From assembly GCA_029216955.1 (NCBI GenBank), contig JANAVB010033216.1, forward strand, positions 7,365,138 through 7,429,137: 64,000 bases of DNA, written 5' to 3'. Position numbers and translations under genes: made by a program. Below the pieces are notes generated by a model that ran no database searches, had not been told where the DNA came from, and saw only the letters and a list, made by a program, of their open reading frames with translations. Below are positions 11,352 to 24,521 of this stretch, one piece after another (position 1 is the stretch's first letter; each line of letters begins with the position of its first letter). This DNA is from Iris pallida. Its lineage: Eukaryota; Streptophyta; Magnoliopsida; Asparagales; Iridaceae.

Positions 11352-11965
11352 CTAGTTGCAGAAGCGCGTATACAATTCCTTCAACCACCTCACATATGAA
11401 GGATGCAAATGGGGGAGATCCTCATCCAGAATAGGAGAGTCAGGATTTCCAGCGCTACCACCCTCAGCATTTTCGATATTTGGAGGGCTGCCATCCCCCT
11501 CAGACGTCGGTTCTTCTTTCATCGCTTCCTCCTTAACAGAAGAAGACCCCCGGTTGATGACAGGAGGCTGCGGCTCCTCTGACACTGCAATCTCAGCATT
11601 CGGTAGAGATACTTCGAGAACCAAAGAAAATGAAAACAGTCAGAAAACATTCAGAAATATTCATGTGGCTCGTTTAATACAATTCTCATGCGGCTCGGAC
11701 ATGGGGTATACCCCCATGCGGCTCAGTCATAGGACGTATATGCGGACCATGTAGTTTGAGAAGTTCACGTCAAAGTCTTATGCATGAAGCATGCAGCAAA
11801 GCAGGCTCTGTTAGGGTTTCAAAGTACTCAATCGACTACATAATCCTTACCTTCGATGGCAACGTGAACGTCAAGACGAACGGGGGGCACGATATTCAAG
11901 GACGAAGCCGATTTCTTACTCCTCGCCACAGCCTTCTTCACAGCCTTAGAAGCCCTGGGTGCCAT
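11352..11965 (-). CDS. Antisense two-exon gene of the Tat element, small acidic protein
   Basis: Read on the minus strand, exon 1 (11965-11851) starts MAPRASKAVKKAVARSKK. It ends at a good donor (AG/GTAAGG). The intron is 11850-11612 (239 nt). Exon 2 (11611-11352) follows an AG acceptor behind a T-rich stretch. Joining gives a continuous 124-residue frame (375 nt with the stop). The product has a basic N-terminus, an acidic Glu/Ser-rich middle with VKEE and MKEEP, and a C-terminal signature LHPSYVRWLKELY. The same layout and signature occur in the MULE gene at 33169-33525. Extra antisense ORFs between integrase and 3' LTR are known in Tat elements, but their function is not established. The intron contains copies of the element's ATGCGGCTC motif. 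Confidence 0.7.
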
Positions 11966-12050
11966 TGTTGTCTGATGATCAGAGGAGGAAAACACGACAG
12001 GAATCTGAGTCAAGAAAATTCTAAGAGAGAAGACCGTCCAAATGCCCTTC

Positions 12051-12059
12051 TATTAATAG
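12051..12059 (-). promoter_or_regulatory. Possible TATA element of the antisense gene
   Basis: On the minus strand the sequence CTATTAATAG lies about 90 bases upstream of the ATG at 11965. It is a weak TATA-like match at a plausible distance for a short 5' leader. The call rests on position only. Confidence 0.35.
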
Positions 12060-12194
12060 ACAGAAAAAAGGAGGACTACGGACTGACGCCTCGTACCGTG
12101 TGATCGACTCTTCGGCTATCGAGCCAAACCAGCCAATTAAAGGCTAAGCTCTTGGGATCCTGTCCCAAAAAGATTTGCACGCATGACATAATGA

Positions 12195-12330
12195 TGTGGC
12201 AAAAAGTCTATGCGCTTCAAATGGCCATGCGGCGGAAAACAACTATGCGGCTCGAAAGTCCCCTGCGGCTAAGCCCTCCATGCGGCTGAAACATCCATGC
12301 GGCCAGGACTTCATATGCGGCCAGAAGAAT
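12195..12330 (+). repeat. Cluster of ATGCGGCTC motifs before the 3' LTR
   Basis: About eight variants of ATGCGGC(T/C) occur in 135 bases. They match those in the LTRs, the antisense intron (11660-11750) and the N-terminal coding repeats. No coding function is seen. Confidence 0.8.
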
Positions 12331-12377
12331 ATAACCATGCTTTTTATTCAAAGTATTTCAATTTTGCAAATTGAAAA

Positions 12378-12392
12378 CTTTGAAGGGGGTCT
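12378..12392 (+). other. Polypurine tract of the Tat element
   Basis: The purine-rich run TTTGAAGGGGG followed by TCT lies directly before the TGTAG start of the 3' LTR. This is the expected place for plus-strand priming. Confidence 0.8.
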
Positions 12393-13677
12393 TGTAGAAG
12401 CATGGAAAATACTAAAGAAAGATCCATGCGGCCAGAAAACCCCATGCGGCTCAGAAAGCCCATGCGGCTCACAGATTCATGCGGTACAAGGGACTATACA
12501 GCTCAAGACGTCCCATGTGGCTCAGAACAGAAGATACGTGGCTTGCAAAATAGTTCTCCCCTCCTGCATTAATTACTTTGATGGCTGACAACTCTGAAAA
12601 AGTGGCAGTCCTGACACAAAAGAGGTAATTATGACTATGTCATAATGACAGACCCCTAGGAAAGCGAAGGAGATCTCTGACACAATCCCCCGAGATCCAG
12701 AAAATGCCACATGGCCCTGACACATGGACAGTCATATGCGGCTCGAGCGAAGACTCCCCATGCGGTTCAGGATGAAGCTGCCTTATGCGGCTCAGGCCGA
12801 AATAGTCTCATGCGGCTCAAGCAGAGGCCCCTCATGCGGCTCGCAAGGATCATCTCCATGCGGCTCATTACCCATTATACGGCTCAAATTATCATATGGT
12901 TCGAAGGTTCGGGGGGGCCACTCCCCAAGCAGACCCGACACGTGGCCAGTCTTATGTGGCTCCATCCTTATGCGGCTCAATCTTTATGCGGCTCAGATCC
13001 TCCTCAGCGGCTCTCAGGACACGTGTCATAAAGCCAATCAATTTCCCAGATTTACTACAATCAAAGATTGGGTCAAATCCCAATAATCTAGGACACGTGA
13101 CAGGAGAATGAATTAAACTTATTCATCCAGATTCGTAGACATCAGCAAATCATCATCACGAGGATTCATTCCAATCAGCATTAATTACTGATGGGATTTG
13201 GTGTAATCTACATTAAGTGGCCCAGATTCATCACACTCAAGATTAATGGCCCAGATTGATCAATCAACAGGCCGCCGCCACTCTAAGGGGTAATCACTAC
13301 AAACCCTAATGATTGCATTCCCCTTCTTATAAATAGCGAGGTGCCATTCCCTTGCAAGAGGACCCTTTTTGAGATCAGAGAGCATTAGAAGACTTGGAGA
13401 AAAGAGCAGAAAGAGAGCAAAGAGAGTATTTCTTCAACGCCAAGCAATCTTTCGGAGCCAATGCTGCATACCGATCGTCCAAGGAGTAAGACAGAGCGGT
13501 CGTCGCTTTTCCGAACCTCTATCGTCACCCTCCAGAATCTAAAATAAACAATTGTACTTAGATTGTTGTACCTAGGTTTTCGTCCCTAGGCTTTCTTTGT
13601 ACAAGCGAGTTTGTAACGTGAAGTAAAAGTCCAGTCCTCCGATAATTGTTCTGCTCTTTTATATTTCATGGCAAACA
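12393..13677 (+). repeat. 3' LTR of the Tat element
   Basis: This 1,285-bp copy of the 5' LTR has the same termini, the same motif cluster and a TATA box at 13328-13335. Differences from the 5' LTR are scattered and mostly C/T or G/A. The element ends at CA 13676-13677, followed by the GAGCC duplication. Confidence 0.95.
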
Positions 13678-13682
13678 GAGCC

Positions 13683-14328
13683 CTACTAATGTTCTTCCCC
13701 ATCTAAGAACGTGAGGGCACATCTCATACTGATTTTTGTTTGGGAGAGAAAGGGGTTAGTATACACAAATGGTGGACATATTTTTGACTGTAAGGGTTTG
13801 CTTGTATTCAAATAAGTGATGTGCTATTAGGTTTATGTTGGAGTAATAGCTGAGTGATTTAAATATTGGGTTGATGAAGTGGGGGACCAGCTAAATCTCG
13901 TTTGTGTTGAAGGTGTAAGGAGAGCTTTGCTCTGTTGGACATACTACTGTAAGAATTGAGTCTCCTTTATAACTATTGGATTTATAGCAACATCTTCTTG
14001 AGCATAAGCTTTGTAGACTACTTGTTGACATAAAAAGAAAACACCTAGTAAATGTAGGGTTTCGGTTACAGGATAGTTGGATGAAGAGTGTTGATCTTAA
14101 CAAATAATTAAAGCCTAGTTAACTAATAGGGATGCACCATTATTGGAAGGTAGATAATGTGCTGTATAGGATAAATTGGTATTGAGGAATGTATGGGACT
14201 GGTTTGTTGGTAATGGAGAAATTATAAAAGAACATATGGGTACAGTTAGTGAAAAAAAAGAAATTATGAAATTATGAAAGAACATATGTGTATGGAACAC
14301 ATAAGTTGAAGACCCAGATAGATGATTT
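13683..14328. other. Unassigned AT-rich sequence
   Basis: No convincing frame, repeat or motif is seen. It is the right flank of the Tat insertion and leads into a decayed gypsy RT scrap. Confidence 0.5.
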
Positions 14329-14433
14329 ATTGACCAATTGAGCGGTACTTGTGTGTTTTCGAAGATTGATCTCAGGTTAGACTATCACCAGATCAAGGTT
14401 CGAAAGAAGGACATCTCGAATACGGCCTTTCGA
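14329..14433 (+). pseudogene. Fragment of a gypsy reverse transcriptase
   Basis: Translation from 14329 gives [20 protein letters not shown], then [16 protein letters not shown]. This matches the conserved RT segment around the first catalytic Asp of chromovirus-type gypsy elements. A one-base loss at about 14330 separates it from an upstream DDL. Nothing recognisable continues on either side, so it is a short relic. Confidence 0.75.
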
Positions 14434-14564
14434 TTAATAATAGTTATATTAAGTAGCCTTTGTTGTGTATATAATAGAATAATTAATTAGTCATAAATTA
14501 ATTTTTCTAGGCACCTTGGACTCTTCGGACTTGGACGTGGGACCGGCTTTTTCTTATCAGTTAC

Positions 14565-15794
14565 TGGAATCGGGCAAATGTACCTTGCCAATCTTGTACT
14601 TCAGTTTATGATATTTAGTTTTTAAATATCTGCTTGGTTTTATTGTTGTCACACCAAGGGTCGTGTATAGTATTTTTCGTCTGAATCACATTCGGGTGTC
14701 AGTGGACATTAGCGTCATTGGGTATCGATACTAGGTATTTCACTCTTGCTTTACCGTGACAACTCGTTGCGGGGTACACTCTTACCCTAGGACATGTTCA
14801 TGTGATAATACATTATTGACAGAATTTCGTACTTGATTACATCTTGACTTACGAAATTTTGTGTCTGATTCTAGGACGATGACATTAATATACATGTACT
14901 ATTTCTTTTATTTACGACTCGTTGTCCTAGCTAGAGGTCTGACCGAGAATCTCGTGGATACGATACATGAAGTCACATGGGCGGGGAGAACATACACCAT
15001 ACGCTTGGGCTACTTTCTTCATGTTACCATTGCCTCTTATCCAGAGCCTCGGAGATCATTAGTTACTACAGTTCCTTATCGGAACTGCAGAGTTTTTATT
15101 AGTTATCGGAGTTCCGTATCAGATCTCCGGTGTACACCGTGACAGTCTGTGTGTTCGAGTGATGTTTCTTAAATTTCATTTCATTCTGGTTGGTTATGTT
15201 AGATTCACCCTTTTTATTTAGTCTTATCTTATATATCTATTTATTCTTTGATGTCGTATATTGGCTTGTATATTATGTACCTTGTTGTGTCCCGTTGAGG
15301 ACCTGATTTTTCTCTAGATTTAAACGAGAAGGACTATCCGGAGTTATACGGATCCAGACTTGACGCAGGAGCGGTACCAGACTCAGAGGTCGAGGTTTAA
15401 CCAGCAGAGTAGCTCGACCAATGGTAGAGCTCCTTCTTGATATGACTTTATTATCTAGTTATCTTCTTGTATTTCCTTCTATTCAGTTTTGTATCAACGG
15501 GATTGTTTCCACAAGATACTTTTCATTCAATATTGTATTATGTTTTATTTACTGTTATTTGTAGACTCATATTTTTTTTTGAGCCTATTTGGCAAGTCTG
15601 ATTATTAGGCTACAGACTAGTATTCATATTTCCCTTCTTATGTTTTCTATTACTTAGATTGAGATAGGATGTAGTGATTAGTTACACCATTTCGACAGCT
15701 GATACGTAATCTAGTCGAATTAAAGTCTGGTTGAATACGTAGCTGGCCAATGCCACATGGCTCGATCCTGTGTATTTGGGACTGGAGCGTGACA
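14565..15794 (+). repeat. Truncated LTR, 3' part
   Basis: The region shares landmark phrases, in the same order, with the solo LTR at 18004-21825. These are a segment resembling GTACCTTGCCAACTTGTAC, then a TGAGGACCTG...TCTC block near 15295, then an ending GGGACTGGAGCGTGACA at 15778-15794. The 5' limit is uncertain. Short frames inside are not credible genes. Confidence 0.6.
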
Positions 15795-18003
15795 CTGTTA
15801 TATCAAGTCTTCCAATGAATCCAGAGTTCCCTTTTCAAGTCCATTGTCATTCATACCACTACATTTGATAAAGCTAATAGCCATATTTCATTTCGATACC
15901 ATGATCCTCATCGATCCGCTCATGTACCCATTATTATTCACATCCATAGACTTTATTTACAATCCATAATTTCTCGATTATGAACCATTTTCCAAGTTGT
16001 ACCATCATTCCACTTTAGTAAGAATTTTTTGATGTACTTAAAATTTTCTCGCATTGATCAAGCCAACATATTATCACTCGCATATGCAACTTCCATTTCT
16101 AGTAGCATTAATCCCAAGGGTCATTCCAATTTACATTCGGTCTCGTCGATCTCGATTACATGTACTACCTCATTCCGTCGTCACACTTTTCTTTAATTTT
16201 AATCTGATTATCCATTGATAAAATTATTCTGACTGTTTAAATGCACTACCATCAATTTGCATAACTCAATATGAATCAACCAACTAATCCAATCCAACCA
16301 GTTCTAACAAATTCTGACATTCCAAATAAAGGCAACCAAGTTCCAAAACTAATATGATTCGTCATTGCATCCAATGTTGTAACATTAAGCTTCCCAATAT
16401 CTATTCTATTTCGAAGTTTACTTTCCGACATATCTCACTCATTCCGACTATACCCACGCAACATCAATATGGACATCCTAAGGGTCTCCAACAGTTAACT
16501 TAGCCTTCGGTCAAGTCTCTACGGTCAACTATTCTAAGCTAAACCAGACATTTAGCTAACTCATCTGAGATGGGTAGCTAATAGGGACATACTTATCTCT
16601 TATCTTAGAGGCAACAAATTATTATCATAGGGCAGGGACAATCTATAATTCGACCAATCTAAGGGACATGGAATGCTACCCCAATCTCATGAACTTATTC
16701 CCAAATTTAAACATCTGAAATATCATAGCCAACAAATTTGAACTTAGGCAACCAACCGACACTCTAGGGTCAAGTCTATCTACCCCTACTCATCCTCGGG
16801 TTATATCCAACAGAGTTATTCTAGACTTATCCACGACCGACAAAAATCTATCCAACAACTCTTATGGGTCAATCTCGAAGCCATCATATAAATTCGATCA
16901 ACCGAACATCCAAGTCTTTAGATTTTACTTGCATAGATGCAACATCACATACTCAATCCCACTTGTATTCTCATATCGTACTCCAATTGTGTCTATTCAA
17001 TTAGGCCAACTATTCTGAGTCATATTCCAACATTGCTACCTCAACAATCTATCATTTACAATTTCTTTCCTTCAGTCTCTTCGTGACATATTCAATTTCT
17101 ATTTTTTAGATCATCGATACGGTCTGCACTATTTTAACCAACAAAATAAGGCAACTATAGTTTCACATTTCCCCTGAAAGTATCCTTTATGACTCTTACG
17201 CTAGCACCAAACACAGTCATCTCTTAGCAATTCACGTTAACCATCAATATTTGTTCTACATCATCTCCTTGTGATTCTATAAGAAGATTCATTATTCGTA
17301 CACCGATCCAATCTCCATGGCATCAATCTAGCATTCGTATCTTGGTCATCTAGTGGATATGACATAACTCATTTAGCTAAGTCATGATTCAATAATTATA
17401 TATTCCAGCCAACTCGTTATTCATGTGACAACATCATCCACCGACAGAGTCTACTACATATTGCTGCATCTCGATACTTATTTGTATTCCATCCATCAGA
17501 GTCTCATAAGGTACATCTAATCTTTCATACATCAAGGGACATGTGTACATTATCTATGCCTCAACATAATCAAGGGTCATAACTTATTAATTTTGGGACA
17601 CGTCTAATTCTCTCAATAACAATTGCACATGTGCAAAAGCCATCTATTTCCTCAACTCATTCTCTACTTTTCGGTCGCTGATGCAACTCTCTGCATCATC
17701 TGAATCATTCGTAACATCTCCATAAACCTCGAACGTCACAATCAATGTGTCGATGTCCAACATGCAATTTTAACATCATTCTATATTCGGTCTTCATTGT
17801 TCTCCCAAATCTTTTTGATAGCAACACCCCACCATCGCTACTGAACCGACAATCCTTTTACCCAACTGACAAGTCATTATCTGAATCTATAATTCGTACC
17901 ATTCCCAACCAAGACATTCATTTCATATTCTCAATTTCTTATTACCCAGCATACTGCTACCCATCACAAACTCATAACGAGTTATTCGAACTTGATCATC
18001 AAG
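15795..18003. other. Non-coding, probably interior of a decayed element
   Basis: No coding frame longer than chance is seen on either strand. Base composition is even and AT-rich. It may belong to the interior of the minus-strand element whose LTR lies at 22628-24521, with the solo LTR 18004-21825 inserted later, but no domain supports this. Confidence 0.4.
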
Positions 18004-21000
18004 TATGAGGACCCTAATTTTTGGGAATTATTTTTTATTTTATTCTATAGTATTTCTAATTATTAGGTTATATTGTATATTTAATTAGGATTTTATATGT
18101 ACTTTTTCGTGTCTTTGATTTTTAGAGCATGAGACATGCCCATATCTCGAAACGTCCTTTATGAGTTTTGTAGTAGACAGGATGACCTTCAATTTGATGT
18201 ATCATGTCACATCCAAAATTGTCCCCTAGCATTCTTTTGACTTCGCTCAACTTTGGGTCAATTTAGGCCATTTGATTATTTACTGTAATTCTAGACCAAA
18301 CTTCCAACTTGAGCGCACGACTCGACATTGATCAGAACTATTTGACCCAATACATGATTTTGACCTATTTTGAGACTACGACGCACATGCCAAGGGTGTG
18401 CCACTCAATCGAGTCTCCATGTACTATTTAATTACGAATGGCACAAGAGACTTATTGTTTGAATCTTAGAGTTCGATTAAATTAGAAAACATATTTGGAC
18501 CCTAAGCTAGTCAACCCCACCTGGTATGAAGCCATGTTAGGTTACCATGACAGTATAATTATTATGGATTTATTTTGGGATGTTATACAGTCAAATAGAT
18601 TTAAATACAATTTTTGTATATATATAGGATTATATTTATAATAGCCTAAATACTAAATATATACGGCCTTAGTCATGCTTAAGTTTGAGATGCATATCGA
18701 CCAAGAATTTTGGCATAAATAGTGTAGTTGTATGCTTTGACTAATGCTTTAGCCATGCTAGGAAAGACCCGGCCATAACATTGTCTCTACTAGGAAAACC
18801 AGTCAAAGTTGTGACTTGACTCCTATAAATAATTTAATTAGTTATTTATTAATAATAAGATTTTTTGGAGACCCAGTTGTACCAATTTAGCCTGGACTTG
18901 GCCGAACCCAATCTAGGCCCATGTAGGTATGTAGTGAGTCAAGAGACGTCCATATAGGTGTATATTATTGTATATATATATGTTTTGTACCTTATTTTAG
19001 TGGGCTAACTAAAATATTTTCTAAATATTTGATGCATATATGTAAATAAAATATAAAGGATATTTGATATTAAAATTATTATTTTATTGTGATATTGTGA
19101 TAATAATTGCCAAGAAGATTTTAGAATTTATGGGAGTACATGTGTATATAGAAATGTACTTTGACTACTATATATACTAGGTTTATATATATATATAAAC
19201 ATATATAACTAAATAAATATATGTTTTATGCGAATTACAATTTGGAATATACATAACTATAGTATTTGTATATTTTAGTAAATATAAATTATGAATATAT
19301 ATATATTAAAATGTTTTTTTGGTTTTATTATATTCCTATGAATATTTTATATGGTTATCATTTGTGTGTAAATATATATATACATATATATAAACAAGAA
19401 ATAAGAAAAGAAAAGAAAAGAAAAAAACAAAACAAAATTCCTGCGGTTACTGTTTATTGAATAATAACCGCGGAAACCCTCCCCAAACCCACGTAAAACT
19501 GACCCGACCCCCTCTTTGTTATATAATCGATCGAAGGAGAAGAAACCCTAACACCCCAGCCTCCTCACGAATGACCCAGACACGCGTACGCCACCCACGG
19601 TCGCCGCGGATCGTCGGAGTCGACCAGAAATCGTGCGGCAGCGGCCACACAGTAGCAGCAGCAACCGCCCCGAACCCTCAGCTTCACAGGTATCATACTC
19701 CCTCGTCTCATCATCGTTTCTCGAACCAATTGGTTTGATAGGAAGACAACCTATACGGCTTTCCATTACTTCAATTAGTTTGAATTTAGGTACCCTATGT
19801 TGCTCGATAAATCGATGCGAACATTATCGAAAAACTGCTTCAAAAATAGTTTAGAAAACCTCCCACGAGTCCTATTCGGAAGACAGATTTAGGGCTAGAT
19901 ATTTATAATTCAAGAATATAATTAAAGGCACTTTTAGACAACATGTAGGAGATCAGAACCTATCTTGTAGTTTCGATTTTAATTAACAGTACACAAAGAA
20001 ATCAGATTTCCAAAACCTAGAAAAATCTGTTTTCAAAATTATAAAATTTTACGATACGGGGTACGTCCCGCCAAACCGGGCGACGTGGTCGCGAACTGAA
20101 AGCATCGAAATGTGCATAATGGCTTCATGGACGTGTGGACTTTGACAGAATTCAAATTGGTTGCGTGTGCGTGACGAATTTGATGCGTATCCGTCGAAAT
20201 TTATCGTATCGGCCTCTTTGTAAATTTCTCAATTACTTTGTGCACGTTCGTCAGATCGAGACGAAACTTGCGCCTACAGGACCGTATCATTTTTCTGGTC
20301 CTATATGCCAAGTTTGGTCCAAATCTAAGACAGTTGACTGGATCGCCGTTTTGCGGGCCCCATAATCCGAATCAACGGGCGATTTTGTGCACGGTCCACC
20401 AAAATCCAACTTTGGACATATCGTTGGGTTCGTCTCATCAAAAAAAATCTATAGACATATAGTTTGACAACTTTAGAGACCATTGACTCTGGCACGCTTT
20501 TTGGTACAAAGCGGGTCCAACAGCGGACATCGTTTTGATCCGAAATTACCGTTTTACCCCTGTGTCAAGAATTGGACTTAAGGACAGACAATCCTAGCTA
20601 ATTTGACTAATCTGGAAACGTTGGTAACATCTATTACAGCTTCTGGAGGCAGTTGTGAGACTTGGACTTTCTGACTTGTTGATTGGCGATATATTGTTGG
20701 TTCTCCGTACAACCCTCAGGCAAGTATACCTTGCCAGCTTGTACAGTATATTTTATATATATTTTCTTTACTTCTTTATTGTTCCTTTTCCTTATATGGT
20801 TACATCCATGATTTCTTTACCTTGTGTCTAGTTGATTATCTTATTTCCAGTTTCACTCTATCATATATTTAGCGTACATTCACATTTTGATTCTGATATA
20901 CATTTATTATATGTTATTTTGCTTTCGTGTTCACTCGTGTTTCGTGATACAGTCTTCTAGTCCTATACCACTGATTTTTCTAACTTGACTTGGCTTGACT

Positions 21001-21825
21001 TGACATGACTTGAGTAGGACTTAACTTTGACATTCTATAGATTGTGAGTGCTTACCTTGACTACGGTCTATGGAATTATTTTACTAGGAATGGCTACTGT
21101 CTCGATTGGAGTATTTGCCTTGACTGCGATTGAGACACTATAGATTGGGAGTGCTTGCCTTGACTACAGTCTATAGATTTGACCTATTAGCCACGACTAG
21201 TATGGCATGCCAGTGTCTTAGGATTTTTGTGTCTTAGATCTTGGTGTCTTCGTCCATTGTGCCTCAATTGACTTTTCCTTGATTATTTCTTATTTCTCTA
21301 CATATGTTGTACTACTACATTTTAGGCTTGTATATTATGTATCTTGCTAGTCCTCTGAGGACCTGGTGATCTCTCCAGGTATTAGCTGAAGTGATCGAGG
21401 TAGAATACATTGGAGAATTGATGATTGTTTCTCAGGAATATCAGGTATATTGAGTTCATATCTTTTCATACTCGTCCTATATTATATTACTTTGACATCG
21501 CTGCTGTATAGCCTAGTTTTATAAGCTTTATCTTTCATTAGAAGCTTATTCAAGATAATTGCATTAGAGTCTGGTCTACTTTATTGTATATTATCTTTTA
21601 TTGTTACTTGTAGTAACCAGTTTGCTAATGTCTGACCAGCATTAGTTTACTTGATTTATACAAGAGTTTATCTTCAGTGGATTGAGATATTTGTAGTTGA
21701 ATGGATAGAATGCTTTAGAAAACCAGACAGCTTATACGTATTCGAGCTGGGCTGGAGTCCTCTCGATGCGTAGCTGACATGTATACGTATCCTAGTCTTA
21801 CGTATTTTGGGACTGGGGCATTACA
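18004..21825 (+). mobile_element. Solo LTR, 3.8 kb, target duplication TCAAG
   Basis: The sequence starts TATGAGGACCCTAATTTT and ends GGGACTGGGGCATTACA. It is flanked by a perfect 5-bp duplication TCAAG (17999-18003 and 21826-21830). The ends are imperfect inverted repeats (TGTRAKGMCCC type), with the first TG mutated to TA. No primer site or internal domain is present, so this is a solo LTR left by recombination. A TATA-like TTATATAAT lies near 19518 before a GC-rich stretch (19540-19700) that would be the transcribed leader. The block 18180-18450 is homologous to 48870-49120. Confidence 0.85.
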
Positions 21826-21830
21826 TCAAG

Positions 21831-22424
21831 GTACATGTCTAGTCGTCATGTATCAATCGTAATTCAGCTACAACTCGATACTATTCAGTTACTTACAAGA
21901 AAAGCATCACTATGCTATGAACATGGTCAAAAGACATCTTATCACTACAAGGGTAGAGGCATATACCACTCAGATCTCAAGCTATTCCTAACACAATATT
22001 CCTCTTTCGTACCAAACCAACGTCCATTCTGGACTATCCATTCCACAGTAGCTCTGCTGACCATAATGCCAACTAATTCCCTCGTATCTGAAATATAACA
22101 AAGCCTACACATAAGCCAACTCAAAATTCTATCGATTTTTATTCACTGAAATCATGCACATTTATTTTCCAACATACCATGCCATCACCCACTGCTGACT
22201 GCAACATAACAATCGACTTCTATGAATCCACACTTAAGACATCAAGCATACATTACCAACTTATTATAGTATCGCATCATTGTTATTCATTTTGGTATCA
22301 TTAAGCATTCAATAAAGCACACACATCATAGCCCATATATTTAGACTTATTGTATGGAACACCTAGTGAGCGACCAGGAGGATCAACAAATTTTCAGTCA
22401 AAAGAGCAACTTAGAATAATTTTG
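21831..22424. other. Non-coding sequence between the solo LTR and a primer site
   Basis: Continues the target sequence of the TCAAG solo LTR. No gene or repeat is recognised. It is probably the interior of the minus-strand element described at 22613-24521. Confidence 0.4.
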
Positions 22425-22580
22425 GAAATAGCATTGAATAATCGTGGAAGCACTTTGAGTCATCGTAGAGGCAACTTTGATTTCATCGTGGAAGCAACTT
22501 TGAGTAGTCGCGGAAGCAACATTTGATTCATCGCAGAAACAAACTTTGAATCACCATAGTGTCAGCTTTGATTTGAAACA
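22425..22580 (-). repeat. Degenerate tandem repeat next to a primer site
   Basis: About six units of the form ATCGTGGAAGCAACTTTGA(G/T)T repeat at roughly 25-30 bp. The array lies just inside the primer site of a minus-strand retrotransposon, in the place of its untranslated leader. Confidence 0.75.
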
Positions 22581-22612
22581 AATCAAATAAGAATCCAAGG
22601 ACGTAAAGTCGT

Positions 22613-22624
22613 GCTCTGATACCA
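22613..22624 (-). other. Primer-binding site, initiator tRNA-Met type
   Basis: On the minus strand this reads TGGTATCAGAGC, the standard plant LTR-retrotransposon primer site. It lies three bases beyond the LTR end at 22628, and orients that LTR as a 5' LTR read right to left. Confidence 0.9.
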
Positions 22625-22627
22625 TTC

Positions 22628-24521
22628 TGTCATGCCCTGATCCCGAAGGATCGAAAACTAGCCACTGGGTATATACCATAGAAGTATAGATTGTACTTGT
22701 ACAAGGCAAAACCATTATAGTTCCTGATATTTCTCCGAAACAACGACAGCGCAGCAAAGCCAAGCAAATAAATTAAAGTCACAACATATGCAAAAATATA
22801 TCTTTTTATTGATAATTGTAACATATTACAAGATTTGTAGCTAAATACAGAGTTTACAACAGATTACAAAGACTTTTGAATAGTCAACTAAATTTCTTGC
22901 CATTTAGGCTTACAACTGAACATGCCGACTTGGCTTACAATAAACTTGCCATTTTGGCTTACAATCTCACTGGTTCATCTGAGTTATACTGTTCCATACA
23001 TTATGTCCCGTATAGCAAAAGGCATCGCCTTACAAGAATAGCTTCTGCACACACATCCGATTCATCGATGCCAAGTACTGATCAAACGATTTTTCCATGC
23101 ACAAGTACCTGTAAGGATGCCTACAAACGTGGGTCGGTACATCATCTATGTACTAGCGAGCAGTGCTAGCCCAACTCATCTAAGAAGACAACACTAAGTA
23201 ATCATGTTATAGAATATTATTAAGAGTGGTCTTTCTCGTTGTCTTAGGATCGATTAACAGTTCATATCCGACATAAGTAAAGCATGCAAATCTCATAGCC
23301 AGCATAATGTAAAACATATGTTATCACCCATTTTGGTGATTCTTACCCACGGTCGTATAGCCATCCCTATACATTTATAATACTTACTCTGCCTACAAAA
23401 GACATTGTTATGAACAATATCACATTTATCATAGTTGTCATCGTTAGGTGATTCTTACCAACAACTGACATCCTTCCATGTAATTAAGTAATAACTTACT
23501 CTGCTTACATAAGACATCATTAGCACTGGACTTATCTATATGAAGGTCACTAACGACATGCCACCTTGGACCTTCTTACTGGTATAACGACATCCCTTAC
23601 AGTGCTGGCAGCTAGTCCTACTGAAGGTCCCGCATACCGATACCAGTAAGTCGGCACCAATCCTTGTTCCCCTAGGACGAACCGAGTCCGTGGCCGCGGA
23701 GTACCGTTCGAAGAACTACCTTGTGCACAAGTTGTCCATGACCATGCAAGTATATGCAACTTATCTATGAAGAAAACATATAATGCATGATAAGAAAAAC
23801 TAAGTCATCAGCCACCATTCTTCTTCGTATTGCCATCTTGCCTTGAACTGAGCTCACAAATACCAACTGTCCAATCCAAGGACTTAGTGTAATCAACATT
23901 CTACACCGACAAAAGGATAATAGAATGTTGACTACTCAATCCTTTCCCATATCTTTGATACCATACATCTTTCAACCGGAACTCAATGTACTCATCGCCC
24001 AATTCTTGGAACTTAGCATTTGTGTTACCATACGTTCATTTCAGACATCATGCAAGCATACTCACTGCCCAGTTCTTGGGTCTTATTATTTGTGTTACCA
24101 TCTATACATCGAGCTGAGGCTCGATATACTCACCGCCCAAGTATTTGGGACTTTTCCTTCACCTGTCATGTATTTCATTGCAACGCACGCAAGCATATAA
24201 TTTATGAAATATTTTGAAGCACACAATTCATAAAATGATTCGCAACAGTTTTTGGGTCGTATAATTAATTATCTTTCTTATCTTTCTGGTTTCCATGTAA
24301 GATAGAATTTAGCAACTCAACAAGAACATAGCATACAAATCCTTTTTATTTAGCGTGAAGCTAAAGGATCTTCGAAGGGTTCAACACTACTCACATTTAT
24401 AAGGCAATTTCTGCCATGATCGCATAGCCTTCTGAGCGATCTTTCGCATAATCCCAAGCCCAACAAGCGTTCATCAAACAAACCAGCCATCATAAGGCAC
24501 CGTGCAGGTCGGGGCACTACA
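22628..24521 (-). repeat. 5' LTR of a minus-strand retrotransposon
   Basis: On the minus strand the LTR starts TGTAGTGCCCCGA and ends TCAGGGCATGACA, imperfect inverted termini typical of plant gypsy LTRs. The primer site follows at once. It is about 1.9 kb. Inside are diverged internal repeats: a 110-bp block duplicated near 23330-23520, and three units around CGCCCAAGTTCTTGGGA at 23995-24160. No partner LTR or coding interior is found, and a target duplication cannot be tested. The element may be a non-autonomous type or heavily deleted. Confidence 0.75.

Larger units (their letters stand above)
646..13677 (+). mobile_element. Tat/Ogre-like Ty3/gypsy LTR retrotransposon, complete but decayed
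   Basis: This 13,032-bp element is bounded by two LTRs starting TGTAG and ending CA. It is flanked by the 5-bp target duplication GAGCC (641-645 and 13678-13682). The order is LTR, primer-binding site, a long extra N-terminal reading region, gag, protease, reverse transcriptase, RNase H, a second RNase H, integrase, a long 3' region with an antisense gene, polypurine tract and LTR. Two successive RNase H domains, an arginine-tRNA-like primer site and extra genes are known hallmarks of the plant Tat lineage (Ogre, Retand, Grande). The polyprotein has nine in-frame stops and one frameshift, so this copy cannot act on its own. The LTRs differ by a modest number of mostly transition changes, which suggests a moderately old insertion. 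Confidence 0.95.
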
